Shown piece by piece: positions 1-8,583 of a DNA stretch of 64,000 nt. Source of the stretch: Sphingomonadales bacterium (GTDB lineage: Bacteria; Pseudomonadota; Alphaproteobacteria; Sphingomonadales; Sphingomonadaceae). The notes beneath the pieces were generated by a model. The model was given only the letters and a program-made list of their open reading frames with translations, had not been told where the DNA came from and made no database searches. The translations under genes were made by a program, and so were the position numbers. Position 1 is the stretch's first letter; each line of letters opens with the position of its first letter. Where the stretch lies: NCBI GenBank assembly GCA_012032285.1, contig JAAURJ010000003.1, forward strand, positions 46,434 to 110,433, read 5' to 3'.

Positions 1-54
1 GAGAATTTCTAAGTCGAGACGTATGCGTCTAAGCTCTTTGCCGAATGGAGTCAT
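1..54 (-). CDS. XRE-family HTH regulator, N-terminus only (cut by window edge)
   Basis: Only the first 18 codons lie in the window, starting MTPFGKELRRIRLDLEIL. This is a typical opening of small Cro/XRE helix-turn-helix proteins, where a GKELRRIR-type first helix precedes the HTH. The ATG overlaps the stop of a 20-codon ORF just upstream (shared bases TCATGA on the + strand), so translation is probably coupled. A promoter with a symmetric element sits further upstream, which suits an autoregulated repressor. The rest of the protein, and any partner such as a toxin or restriction gene, is outside the window. HTH identity is an inference from 18 residues. Confidence 0.55.
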   Translation of the reverse strand, partial: MTPFGKELRRIRLDLEIL

Positions 55-113
55 GATGCAGGCCCCCGTGCGATCCTAGCGAGAGCGGCAGAGTTTGTGC
101 GAATGGTAGCCAT
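51..113 (-). CDS. 20-codon leader ORF overlapping the XRE gene
   Basis: A short ORF, MATIRTNSAALARIARGPAS, begins 7 bases after a GGGAG Shine-Dalgarno-like run and stops at TGA inside the ATGA that starts the downstream XRE gene. The good ribosome site and the exact stop/start overlap suggest it is translated and feeds ribosomes to the regulator. It has no recognisable domain. It could be a leader peptide, or the displaced N-terminus of a longer protein. Confidence 0.4.
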   Translation of the reverse strand: MATIRTNSAALARIARGPAS

Positions 114-134
114 GTGAATTCTCCCGGTTTTTCA

Positions 135-175
135 AATTGGTTCATATCTTTACCAATTAGTAAAAATGAAGTCAA
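135..175 (-). promoter_or_regulatory. Promoter with overlapping inverted-repeat operator for the leader ORF/XRE gene
   Basis: On the minus strand a TTGACT -35 (170-175) is followed after 17 bases by TAAAGA (147-152) as -10. Two symmetric elements overlap it: AATTGGT/ACCAATT at 135-141 and 152-158, and the near-perfect palindrome TTACCAATTAGTAA at 150-163. Position over the -10 and the close HTH gene suggest autorepression. This is inference from sequence layout only. Confidence 0.5.
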
Positions 176-215
176 CATGGTTAATCAAAAATTAATAGCT
201 TCAACAGTTTGGTGA

Positions 216-668
216 AGGACGTTCAAATCCGATTGCCTTGTCTGGATGCTGTTCAATGGCAGCAACCTGACCGCTGGGGCAGATGGGTTGCACTGGAATG
301 ATCGTGACTGGAGCCTTGTCAATCATTTCATCCCCTTCACCGAAGGCGAGGTCGGCGCGAAGGGCAAGTTTGAGAGCGACTTCATGGTCCGCCACATGGC
401 GGGCATGGTGTTCTCCGCAGAGGCGCAGGGGGTGCTCGATGAAGGCCGCAAACTATGGATGCGGTTCCATGCAACCAGCTTCCCGCGCAAAATCCGCGAT
501 GAATATAAACTCGGCCGTGCGGATGCAGGCTGGTACCAAATCCGCCGTGCGCTGGAAGCTTATGGCGATACCGAACTGACCGATTTCGATCCGTTCAAGG
601 CGGCATATAACGCTTTGACGGCCAAGCTGCGCCCGATGGTGTATGAACTGGGCTTTTTACCCGATTAA
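216..668 (+). pseudogene. 5'-truncated remnant of an unrecognised gene
   Basis: An open frame of about 150 codons ends at TAA 668. It runs open from 216, but the first ATG (246) lies inside what looks like ordinary protein sequence (RTFKSDCLVWMLFNG...), with no Shine-Dalgarno site before it. An in-frame TGA at 213 blocks extension. Visible features are aromatic-rich segments such as WSLVNHFIPFTE, and basic segments such as FPRKIRDEYKLGR. There is no membrane segment. The look is that of the C-terminal part of a larger soluble protein whose front half was lost next to the XRE regulator. I do not recognise the family. Confidence 0.45.
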
Positions 669-689
669 ATCGCAGTCCGCCGCCCGCCG

Positions 690-2474
690 CTATATCTCGT
701 ATTTTAGCACCAGCAAGGTGGACAGGGTGACGATCATGATTGCGACCAGCGGCACGCCTGTGCGGATATAATCCTTAAATTGATATTCGCCCTCCGCCAT
801 GATCAGCATATTGGTTTGATAAGCCACCGGCGTTGCATAGCATAGGTTGCAGCCGAACAATACGGCCAGCACCATAGGTTCGACCGGCAGGCCCAGCTGC
901 GTCGCCAGGCTGAAGGCGATGGGGGTGCCCACGGCGGCGGCGGTGGCGTTGGAGGCGAAATTGGTCAATATCGTCACAAACAGCATGATCGCGGCGAGCA
1001 CACCCGCAGCAGGCAGATATTGCAGGCCAAGCGCCAGCAGCGCCCCCATCCATTCGGCCGCGCCGCTGACCAAAACAATTTTCCCGATCGCCAGGCTGGC
1101 GGCGACAAGGACGATGACCTTGGCCGATAAGGCGCGGCCAACCCGTTCAAATTTGACGCATCCGGTAACGAACATCAACACCGCCCCGCCCAATGCCGAA
1201 ATCGCAATGGGCAGAAACCCGGCGCTGGCAAGCCCAACCGCGCCGAACATGATGACCAGCGCCAATGTCGCCTTGTTCGACCGGGGCAGCTCCTTTGCGC
1301 CTTCGAGCACCAGCATCCCTTCATTGCGGGCAAAATCCTGCAAATTTTGCGCCGTGCCCATGATCAGCAGGACATCGCCTTCGCGCAGTTCCGCCTCGGC
1401 ATTGCGCGGGCGGTTGTCGCGGGTAAATTTGCGGGCCTGATCCACGCCCATGACGCCGACATCTCTTAACCCCGCCGTTTGCAATGTCCGGCCGATCAGG
1501 CGGCTGTCGGTGCCCACAGCCATTTCGGCGATGGTGATATCTTCGCCAATATGGCCGGCGTCAAAGCGCAATTGATCGTCAAGCCATGCGGGCACCGCGG
1601 TGGCGCCGAACAGGCGCATGGCTTCTTCAATCCCATCCTGCGTTCCCCGGATACGCAGCCGCCCGCCAGGCAGCAGCGGATAGCGGGTCTTGCGGTCTAT
1701 CTGGACATCAGCAGGCAGCAGCGCCTCCAGCGCCTCTTTATCCTTGGTGAATATGGCGGAGCCGGGGCCAAGCCGCAATGTGGCATAATATTTACGGTAA
1801 TAATGGCCGGATTCCTTGCTGTTATCGGGCAGCAAACGGGGCATGATCAGCCAGATATAGGGCAGGGCAATCAGCGCCGCCATCAACACAATATCGCTAT
1901 AATGAAACACGCTGATCTGCCGCATACCCAGGTCATTGGCGATCGACACGACCAACAAATTGGTGGATGTGCCGATGGTGGTTGCCATGCCGCCAATCAA
2001 TATCGCGGCGTTAACAGGGATCAGCGTTTTGGATGCGGGCATTGCGCCTTGTGATGCCAATTGCACCATGATCGGGAGCAACAGCACCAGCACCGGTGTG
2101 TCATTGATGATCATGCTGGCGCAAAAGGCCATGATTAACGTGACCAGCAACCCCAAATGCGTATTGATCCGCCAAACGGTGCGCAAGGCACGCGCCGCCG
2201 GATCCAGCGCCCCTGTCACCACCAGCCCGCGTCCCATGATCATCAGCGCACAAATGGTAATCAGGGCAGGGTGGCCAAAACCTTCAAAGGCCAGCACCAG
2301 CCCATCCTTTGGCTGGGTTCCGGGCAGCGGGGCAAAATAAAGGCCCAGCGCGATGACACCGATGGTGAGCAGCGAGATGATCTCAATCCGCGCTTTGCCG
2401 CTTGCAAATCCATAAAATACCAGCACCGTCAATATCAGCGCCGCTGCGGCATGGGGTGATGGGATGTCGATCAT
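690..2474 (-). CDS. SLC13/DASS-family permease with two regulatory TrkA_C-type domains
   Basis: A 594-residue inner-membrane transporter. The N-terminal half (about 1-200) and C-terminal half (about 400-594) are hydrophobic, and each carries a loop typical of divalent-anion symporters: MIINDTPVLVLLLPIM and IGTSTNLL in the first, NFASNATAAAVGTP in the second. The middle (about 210-390) is hydrophilic, with two RCK_C/TrkA_C-like segments (LRIRGTQDG, LREGDVLLIMGT). This matches the YfbS/SLC13 permeases of about 590-610 residues. The substrate (sulfate, dicarboxylate or another anion) cannot be told. It is the last gene of a leftward run. Confidence 0.85.
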   Translation of the reverse strand: MIDIPSPHAAAALILTVLVFYGFASGKARIEIISLLTIGVIALGLYFAPLPGTQPKDGLVLAFEGFGHPALITICALMIMGRGLVVTGALDPAARALRTVWRINTHLGLLVTLIMAFCASMIINDTPVLVLLLPIMVQLASQGAMPASKTLIPVNAAILIGGMATTIGTSTNLLVVSIANDLGMRQISVFHYSDIVLMAALIALPYIWLIMPRLLPDNSKESGHYYRKYYATLRLGPGSAIFTKDKEALEALLPADVQIDRKTRYPLLPGGRLRIRGTQDGIEEAMRLFGATAVPAWLDDQLRFDAGHIGEDITIAEMAVGTDSRLIGRTLQTAGLRDVGVMGVDQARKFTRDNRPRNAEAELREGDVLLIMGTAQNLQDFARNEGMLVLEGAKELPRSNKATLALVIMFGAVGLASAGFLPIAISALGGAVLMFVTGCVKFERVGRALSAKVIVLVAASLAIGKIVLVSGAAEWMGALLALGLQYLPAAGVLAAIMLFVTILTNFASNATAAAVGTPIAFSLATQLGLPVEPMVLAVLFGCNLCYATPVAYQTNMLIMAEGEYQFKDYIRTGVPLVAIMIVTLSTLLVLKYEI

Positions 2475-2559
2475 ACCCCGCTTATTGCATAGCGCGGCGG
2501 AAAATCAAATTGGGTTGTCGGGAAACGCTTTTGGAAAATAAAGCTTTGGTTTAATTTGT

Positions 2560-3000
2560 TTAGCCGCGGCCGAAACCGCGCGAACCAAAGGCGTTTCTTT
2601 GTCCGAAAGCAGCGGGTTTGCGTTCGACAAGCGGGCTGACTTCGGCCTCCAATGCCGACAATGTCGCTTCGAATGTCGGGCGCATGGCCGCGACTTTTTC
2701 GACCAGATCGGACGGATCCTGCCGGATTTCGACATAATGGCGGGCGGTGATTTCCACCTCTTCGGCAAGGCTGCCCAGTTTTTCTGCGCCAAATTGCCAT
2801 GATTCGCCCTTCAAAGTATGGGCAGGCATAACCAGTTTGGCCGAATCCTTGAGGCGCATCGCCTCTTCAATCGCGGCGAGCGATTTCATGCCATCTTCCC
2901 GGAAATAGCCCAAAATGCGCACAAATCCGGCACCCATCAAAGTGCGGGTTTCGGCAAAAGCCTTCCAGTTGATCAGGTCATCGGCCATCGGGGTCGACAT
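2560..3000 (-). CDS. Histidine phosphotransfer (HPt) domain protein
   Basis: A 146-residue protein with one HPt helical bundle (about 15-115). The phospho-accepting histidine lies in the signature HTLKGES near residue 61. The tail is low-complexity and Gly/Arg/Phe-rich. HPt proteins relay phosphate between response regulator receiver domains. No histidine kinase or receiver gene is adjacent, so this is an orphan whose partners lie elsewhere. It sits between der and the SLC13 permease on the same strand. Start at 3000 gives MSTPMADD; a second Met five codons in is possible. Confidence 0.8.
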   Translation of the reverse strand: MSTPMADDLINWKAFAETRTLMGAGFVRILGYFREDGMKSLAAIEEAMRLKDSAKLVMPAHTLKGESWQFGAEKLGSLAEEVEITARHYVEIRQDPSDLVEKVAAMRPTFEATLSALEAEVSPLVERKPAAFGQRNAFGSRGFGRG

Positions 3001-3074
3001 TGGCGCTACGCTCCTTTGCGTGGGGACATCCCCAACTCAGCCAAAATGCGTAGCGCAAATAGGTAAATAGAGAT

Positions 3075-4475
3075 TTAATCTTTCGCAAACGGGTTGCTGC
3101 GCGCCCGCAAATTGATCCGCACCGGCACCGCGCCAAAATCAAGGTCGCGGCGGATACCATTGAGCAGATAGCGGACATAGCTGTCGGGCAGTTGATCGAC
3201 CCGGCTGCCAAAAATGACAAAGGCGGGCGGGCGGTTATTCGCCTGTGTCATATAGCGCAATTTGATCCTCTTACCGCCCGGAGCAGGCGGCGGGTTAGCG
3301 GCAATCGCGGCTTCGAACCATCGGTTCAGCACGCCTGTGGATACCCGTCTTGTCCATGCCTCCCGCGCGTCAAAGGCGGCGGCAATCATTTGGTCCAACC
3401 CCTTGCCGGTAAAGGCCGATACCGCGATCATCGGCACGCCTTTCAATTGTGACAGGCCGTCATTTAACGCGGCGCGAATCCCCTGAAACAGCGAGCTGCC
3501 ATTTTGCGCGACATCCCATTTGTTGATCGCGATGATCAGCGCCCGGCCCTCTTTAATCACATGATCGGCGATTTTCAGATCCTGCGCCTCCAGCCCCTTG
3601 GTGGCATCAAGCAACAGCACGACGACCTCGGCAAAATCAACGGCATGACGGGCATCTGCGACCGACAATTTTTCCAGCTTGTCCTGAACCTTTGCCCGTT
3701 TGCGCATCCCGGCGGTGTCGATCAGGCGCACGCGCCTTTCGGACAGCACGGGCGGGACATTGCCGTCCTCATCCGGCTCTGCGGCTTTGGGATCGGGATC
3801 ATGCCATATCCAATCGACCGCAATGCTGTCGCGGGTAATCCCTGCCTCTGGCCCGGTGATCAGGCGGTTTTCACCCAGCAGCTTGTTGATCAACGTCGAT
3901 TTACCGGCATTGGGCCGTCCGACAATGGCGAGTTTCAATATCGCATCGGCGGCATCGGGATCGGCCACGTCGAATTTGCCGCCGTCAATATGCGGTAATA
4001 AGGCTTGAAACAGGTCAGCCATGCCTTCGCCATGTTCGGCGCTGATCGCTATGGGTTCGCCAAAACCAAGCGCATAACTCTCCAATATGCCGTCATCGGC
4101 CTGCTTGCCCTCCGCTTTGTTAACGGTAAGGATAACGGGCGTGTCGCTGCCGCGCAGCCAGCGAGCAATTTCCTCATCCAGCGGATTGACCCCGGCGCGG
4201 CCATCGATCAGGAACAGCACCGCCTGCGCCTCTGTCACCGCGCGTTCGGTTTGCATCCGCATCCGCCCGGGCAGGCTTTGGGGATCTTCATCCTCATAGC
4301 CTGCGGTGTCAATCACCTTGAATTCCAGATCGAACAGGCGGCCTTCGCCTTCGCGCCGGTCGCGGGTGACGCCTGGCATATCATCGACAAGCGCCAGTTT
4401 TTTGCCAACCAGACGGTTGAACAAGGTTGATTTGCCGACATTGGGCCGACCGATAATGGCTACCGTCGGCAGCAT
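3075..4475 (-). CDS. der: Ribosome assembly GTPase Der (EngA)
   Basis: A 466-residue double-GTPase needed for 50S subunit maturation. The first G domain carries GRPNVGKST near residue 9 and DTAGYE; the second carries GRPNAGKST near residue 187, DTAGMRKR and NKWD. A KH-like C-terminal domain ends in the basic segment INLRARSNPFAKD. Length and domain order fit the family. bamB follows immediately upstream, as is common in Proteobacteria (yfgM-bamB-der), so co-transcription is likely. Confidence 0.97.
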   Translation of the reverse strand: MLPTVAIIGRPNVGKSTLFNRLVGKKLALVDDMPGVTRDRREGEGRLFDLEFKVIDTAGYEDEDPQSLPGRMRMQTERAVTEAQAVLFLIDGRAGVNPLDEEIARWLRGSDTPVILTVNKAEGKQADDGILESYALGFGEPIAISAEHGEGMADLFQALLPHIDGGKFDVADPDAADAILKLAIVGRPNAGKSTLINKLLGENRLITGPEAGITRDSIAVDWIWHDPDPKAAEPDEDGNVPPVLSERRVRLIDTAGMRKRAKVQDKLEKLSVADARHAVDFAEVVVLLLDATKGLEAQDLKIADHVIKEGRALIIAINKWDVAQNGSSLFQGIRAALNDGLSQLKGVPMIAVSAFTGKGLDQMIAAAFDAREAWTRRVSTGVLNRWFEAAIAANPPPAPGGKRIKLRYMTQANNRPPAFVIFGSRVDQLPDSYVRYLLNGIRRDLDFGAVPVRINLRARSNPFAKD

Positions 4476-4519
4476 GGCATTACATTTCCTTGTTTCTGTT
4501 CTCTGGTTTCTTGTCTTGA

Positions 4520-5854
4520 TCAGCGGAAGGCCGAAATCTTGCCGCTATCGTCAAGAATATATAAGGTTTCATTGGCAACCACCGGCGATACCGAAACCGG
4601 GTCTTTCAATTCGAAAACCTGATTGGCCGCGCCTTCATCGGTGTTGACTGACCAGACTTGACCCTGCGAATTGGCGACGATCAAACGCCCGCCCGCCAAT
4701 ACCGGGCCGCGCCAGGTGATGGGGCCTGTTTTCTTTTCTTCTTTGCGGTAGCGGGGAAGCTGCGCCAGCCAGCGTATCTTTCCGCTCGCCCGTTGGATAC
4801 ACAGCAATTTGGCATCGCTGGTCAGCGCAAACACCCATTCGCCCGAAACGACCGGGGTGGTGATACCGGCAATGTTGATTTCCCAGATACGTTGCCCTGT
4901 GACCAGTTGATAAGAGGCCATACGCCCGCCTTCACCCAGCGCAAAGACGCGGCCGCGGTCGATAACCGGATCGGCGTCAATATCGGTCAGCGTCGATACC
5001 GATGTCGACATGGCGGTGCGGGACAGCGAATCGCTCCACAGGCTGCGGCCATTTTCATAGCGATAGGCGGCCAGCTCTCCGGTGGAATAGCCCGCAATGA
5101 CGGTGCCTTGCGCAGCGGCAGGAGCGGCCACGCCGAAAATGCCCGAAACACCGACAGGGCCGGATTCATTCCATTCATTTTGGCCATCGCTCGTGCGCAG
5201 CGCGTAAATCTGATTATCCTGTGTCATCACATAGACATTGCCGTTGGAAATGGTGGGAGCACCGCGAAGCGGACCTGCGGGCCGTTTTTTCCAAACAATC
5301 TCGCCGGTATCGGCTTTCATTGCGGTGACATCGCCAACGCCGTTGGTGGCATAGACAAAATCGCCTTCCGCGCTTACCCCGCCGCCAAAGGCCGATGTCC
5401 GGCCATCTTTGGCCACTTCGATTGCGGTGGTCCATGCCCGTGCGCCGCTATTCGCGTCAAAGGCGGATACCTTACCCTCGGTATCAACGACAAAGAGGCG
5501 GCCGTTCAATGTTACCGGCGATGCCCCCAACCGGGCGCGGTTGGAGGCGCCTGCAACCGAAGCGGTCCATAGCTGATTCAACCCTTGACCCAGCGTCACA
5601 TGGCCCGGTGATTTTGCCGCATTGCCGCTGGGTTGCGGCCAATCGGCATTCGGTGCGGCTGCTGGTAATATCACGGCTATACCCGCCAGATCGGGGTCGG
5701 CCTTTGTATCGACAGCGGTGCCCAAAATATCGACACGGTTGCCGATAGTGGGCGTGGTTTTTTTATCCCCTCCGCCAAATAATTTTCCGCCAGCACAGCC
5801 GCCAAGGAGCGACAGCGCGGTTAATGTGACCAGAAATTTTGATGCAATTTTCAC
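4520..5854 (-). CDS. bamB: Outer-membrane assembly lipoprotein BamB
   Basis: A 444-residue PQQ-type beta-propeller lipoprotein, a subunit of the BAM complex that inserts beta-barrel proteins into the outer membrane. The N-terminus has a signal peptide with lipobox LLGGC (Cys near 20). The rest shows repeated propeller blades such as GRLFVVDTEGKVSAFDANSGARAW, given here in part as FVVDTEGKVSAFD, GDVTAMKADTGEIVWKK and QIYALRTSDGQNEW. It lies between a YfgM-like gene and der, the conserved order. Confidence 0.93.
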   Translation of the reverse strand: MKIASKFLVTLTALSLLGGCAGGKLFGGGDKKTTPTIGNRVDILGTAVDTKADPDLAGIAVILPAAAPNADWPQPSGNAAKSPGHVTLGQGLNQLWTASVAGASNRARLGASPVTLNGRLFVVDTEGKVSAFDANSGARAWTTAIEVAKDGRTSAFGGGVSAEGDFVYATNGVGDVTAMKADTGEIVWKKRPAGPLRGAPTISNGNVYVMTQDNQIYALRTSDGQNEWNESGPVGVSGIFGVAAPAAAQGTVIAGYSTGELAAYRYENGRSLWSDSLSRTAMSTSVSTLTDIDADPVIDRGRVFALGEGGRMASYQLVTGQRIWEINIAGITTPVVSGEWVFALTSDAKLLCIQRASGKIRWLAQLPRYRKEEKKTGPITWRGPVLAGGRLIVANSQGQVWSVNTDEGAANQVFELKDPVSVSPVVANETLYILDDSGKISAFR

Positions 5855-5874
5855 GTAATCCCGCCTTTCGAAGC

Positions 5875-6633
5875 TTATTCTGTCTCACCTGATGGCGCTT
5901 TTTTCTTTTCATCAAGCTGAACGGCGTCGATGCCGAGCGACCCGGCCATTTCGGTTGCCCGATCACGCAGGCTTGACGGCAAATCCTCTTGCTTGGCAAT
6001 CTGGGCGAAAATAGGGCCTGCGAGATTTTCCTTGCCCATTTTCAGATGAGCGATGGCGGTCATTTCACCCGCGCTGCCAAACCACGGGTTGCCCGGTGTC
6101 GCCAATGGCTTCATCCGGTCCACCACTTTTTGCGGCTCCAGCTTGTCAAATTCCAACAAGGTCTGACGGATCAGGGCAAGGTCGCGGAACGGCTGCGGCA
6201 GGCTGCTATCGCCCGCAATTTTCGCAAAAGCAGCCGTGGCTTTGCCCTTATCCTGTTTTTCAGCGTCCAGATTGGCGAGGACAATTTGCGCCATGGCCCG
6301 GTATCCCGGCTGGTCGGCTTTCGCAAGCGCGGCAAGGCTGGTTCGCGCTTTATCGTCATTATTCAGATTCAGATTGTCCATCGCGGTGATAAACTCTTCA
6401 CCGATCTTGCCCGCTTCGGCCTTTTGGTGATTGATGTAAAAAATCCAGCCGCCAAATGCCGCGAGGCCCAAAACCAAAAGGCCCAAAAGCCAGCGGCCAT
6501 AGCGTTTCCAGAAATTTTCGAGATCGCCTGCCCGAACGGCATCTTCGACTTCGCGCCGGAACACTTCATCACTGGCGGCGCGTTTATCGTCTCCCGGTGC
6601 AACCGGACCGGGGTTTGTCGGTGTTAAAGCCAA
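5875..6633 (-). CDS. YfgM-like tetratricopeptide membrane-anchored protein
   Basis: A 252-residue protein with a cytosolic N-terminus (about 1-45), one membrane helix (about 47-68, WLLGLLVLGLAAFGGWIFYI) and a periplasmic TPR-like domain. This matches the YfgM/Tol-Pal-like DUF2133 family, which binds SecYEG and periplasmic chaperones. Placement directly upstream of bamB is the usual context. The C-terminus is charged (LDEKKKAPSGETE). Confidence 0.82.
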   Translation of the reverse strand: MALTPTNPGPVAPGDDKRAASDEVFRREVEDAVRAGDLENFWKRYGRWLLGLLVLGLAAFGGWIFYINHQKAEAGKIGEEFITAMDNLNLNNDDKARTSLAALAKADQPGYRAMAQIVLANLDAEKQDKGKATAAFAKIAGDSSLPQPFRDLALIRQTLLEFDKLEPQKVVDRMKPLATPGNPWFGSAGEMTAIAHLKMGKENLAGPIFAQIAKQEDLPSSLRDRATEMAGSLGIDAVQLDEKKKAPSGETE

Positions 6634-6741
6634 AAGGGCCTCCTAAAATTCAAAATATCTGCGCTTCCTTAGCGGCAGGAACGGCTCGATACCAGCCCTG
6701 ATATTAGGCTTGCAACTCGCTAGGACAAAAGGGTGCAGACC

Positions 6742-7626
6742 TTAGCCCTCTACTGGCTGATAAAGCTGTTCGGGGCTGGGGAAGCTGCGGTCGCGCACGC
6801 CGTCTGCATATTGTTTGACGGCATCTTCAACCGAGGCGGCCATATCGCCGAATTTTTTCACAAATTTGGGTGTTCGGTCAAACAAGCCCAGCATATCTTC
6901 GGTGACCAGAACCTGTCCATCGCACTGCGCCGATGCGCCAATGCCGATGGTCGGGCAACCGACTTTCTGTGTTATTTCAATCGCAATCGGTTCCAGCACG
7001 CCTTCAATCACCATGGCAAAGGCACCCGCATCGGCCACCGCAATGGCATCTTCGACGATGGACCGGGCTTCTTCCTCGCTTTTGCCGCGCACGCCGTAGC
7101 CGCCCAATATATTCACCGCTTGCGGGGTCAGGCCGACATGGGCCATGACGGGAATGCCCCTGTTGGTCAGAAATTCGATCGTTGGCGCCAATATCTTGCC
7201 ACCTTCCAGCTTCACCGCCGCCGCGCCGGTTTCTTTCAACAAATGGGCCGCGCTTTCAAAGGCTTGCTGCGGAGAGGCTTCATAGCTGCCAAAGGGCATA
7301 TCGACAATGACAGCGGCATGATAGGAGCCGCGCACCACCGCCGCGCCATGCGCCGCCATCATGTCCATCGTCACTGCGACTGTATGCGGCAGGCCATAAA
7401 TCACCTGGCCCAGCGAATCGCCCACAAGCAACATATCGCAATACGGATCCAGCAGCTGCGCCATGCGGACCGTATAGGCGGTCAGCATCACCAATGGTTC
7501 ATCGGTAACGCCGCCTGCCTTGCGCTGCCGGATGCGCGGAACGGTGAGCCGCTTCATCGGCGAAGGTGTCGGGTTGGCACGGCTGGTGGATTTGTCGAAA
7601 GTGAGCGTTTTTGAGGTCGTAGACAT
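6742..7626 (-). CDS. panB: 3-methyl-2-oxobutanoate hydroxymethyltransferase
   Basis: A 294-residue PanB, the first step of pantothenate and CoA synthesis (adds a hydroxymethyl group from methylene-THF to alpha-ketoisovalerate). Motifs are MLTAYTVRMAQLLD, LLVGDSLGQVIYG (metal/substrate site), AVKLEGG, and GIPVMAHVGLTPQ. The N-terminus has a 20-30-residue extension common in sphingomonads. panC is not in the window. Confidence 0.96.
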   Translation of the reverse strand: MSTTSKTLTFDKSTSRANPTPSPMKRLTVPRIRQRKAGGVTDEPLVMLTAYTVRMAQLLDPYCDMLLVGDSLGQVIYGLPHTVAVTMDMMAAHGAAVVRGSYHAAVIVDMPFGSYEASPQQAFESAAHLLKETGAAAVKLEGGKILAPTIEFLTNRGIPVMAHVGLTPQAVNILGGYGVRGKSEEEARSIVEDAIAVADAGAFAMVIEGVLEPIAIEITQKVGCPTIGIGASAQCDGQVLVTEDMLGLFDRTPKFVKKFGDMAASVEDAVKQYADGVRDRSFPSPEQLYQPVEG

Positions 7627-7689
7627 GGCCGCTGCTTAGCGCGGAAATGATCCCCGCAAAAGCAGGAAGCGGAAATTTGTTCGTAAAAC

Positions 7690-7717
7690 TTGACTCCATG
7701 TTAAAAATATATAACAT
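7690..7717 (+). promoter_or_regulatory. Promoter with symmetric operator upstream of the membrane protein/XRE pair
   Basis: TTGACT (7690-7695) and TAACAT (7712-7717), 16 bases apart, resemble -35 and -10 boxes. ATGTTA (7698-7703) and TAACAT (7712-7717) form a perfect 6-bp inverted repeat with an 8-base AT spacer, so a dimeric repressor bound here would block the promoter. The XRE regulator two genes on is the natural candidate (inference). Confidence 0.45.
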
Positions 7718-7750
7718 TAAGTTCGAATCAAATTACACATAGGAGCTAAA

Positions 7751-8172
7751 ATGTCATTTCGAGAAAAATTCACTGGGTTGCCTTCCTCAGCTTGCTGGCC
7801 GGATTTGGCTGGTATTTCCTCCATTATCCATGGGCAGTTGCCAACAGCAAAATAGGGATGCTGACTTCGGTTTGGATGCTGATACCGGTGACGATCATTT
7901 TCCTGATCCCGATGATTGCGGGCACCGCCTTTTTTGCCATCCGTTCTCCCAAAGAAGCCAATTTGAAGGAGGATGAGCGGGAAAAAATCATCCATTTGAA
8001 GGGCACTCATGCGGCCTATTATCCACTGGTTCTTGGGGTATGGGCCAATATTTTCGCCTTAATCAATGGCCTGGCTTTTGGCTGGTCTGTCAATATATTG
8101 ATGGCCACATTGGTGCTGGCCGAGCTGGTCCGTGTCGGCGCACAATTATATTATTATCGCAGGGGATATTGA
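7751..8172 (+). CDS. Small multi-helix membrane protein paired with XRE regulator (frameshifted in this sequence)
   Basis: AGGAG at 7741-7745 and ATG 7751 give MSFREKFT. The frame then slips by one base near 7770-7774, and the protein continues as WVAFLSLLAGFGWYFL in the frame that ends at 8172. Without the slip it would be about 140 residues with roughly four membrane helices (about 10-30, 40-60, 88-107, 110-130). Such proteins commonly precede a compact XRE regulator; the function is unknown. The regulator starts three bases after this stop. The slip adjoins an AAAAA run and is probably a sequencing error. Confidence 0.65.
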
Positions 8173-8175
8173 ACA

Positions 8176-8391
8176 ATGGCCCGGATTCCCTTTGATAATC
8201 AGATAAAGCTGCTGCGCTTTATGGCTGATGAGATGACGCAGGGCGATTTGGGGGACAGGGTGGGCGTCACGCGCCAGACTATCGCCGCGATAGAGCAAGG
8301 CAAATATTCGCCGTCGCTCGAAGTGGCCTTCCGCATCGCCCGTGTCTTTAATAAAAAATTGGAAGATGTATTTCATTGGCAAGAGGAATAA
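8176..8391 (+). CDS. Compact XRE-family transcriptional regulator
   Basis: A 71-residue protein that is almost only an HTH: QGDLGDRVGVTRQTIAAIEQ (about 23-42) is a clear helix-turn-helix, followed by YSPSLEVAFRIARVFNKKLEDVF. This YozG/XRE short type is usually encoded next to a small membrane protein, as here (stop of that gene at 8172). It probably regulates its own operon through the inverted repeat at 7698-7717. Confidence 0.9.
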   Translation: MARIPFDNQIKLLRFMADEMTQGDLGDRVGVTRQTIAAIEQGKYSPSLEVAFRIARVFNKKLEDVFHWQEE

Positions 8392-8583
8392 CCGCTGATA
8401 ATCCTTTTGCACCGGATCCTATATGCTCCATTCCCAATGTTGGATTTATCCTACAATTTCGGTCAAATATGGCGGGATAAAAGGCTTCCTTGGTGTAAAC
8501 TTTGTAAACTTTCGCGGGCGTGCAGTCTTGTTCAAATAGCATAAGGAACAGATCGCAGCCGCGCTGGGCGACAGGAAGACTAT

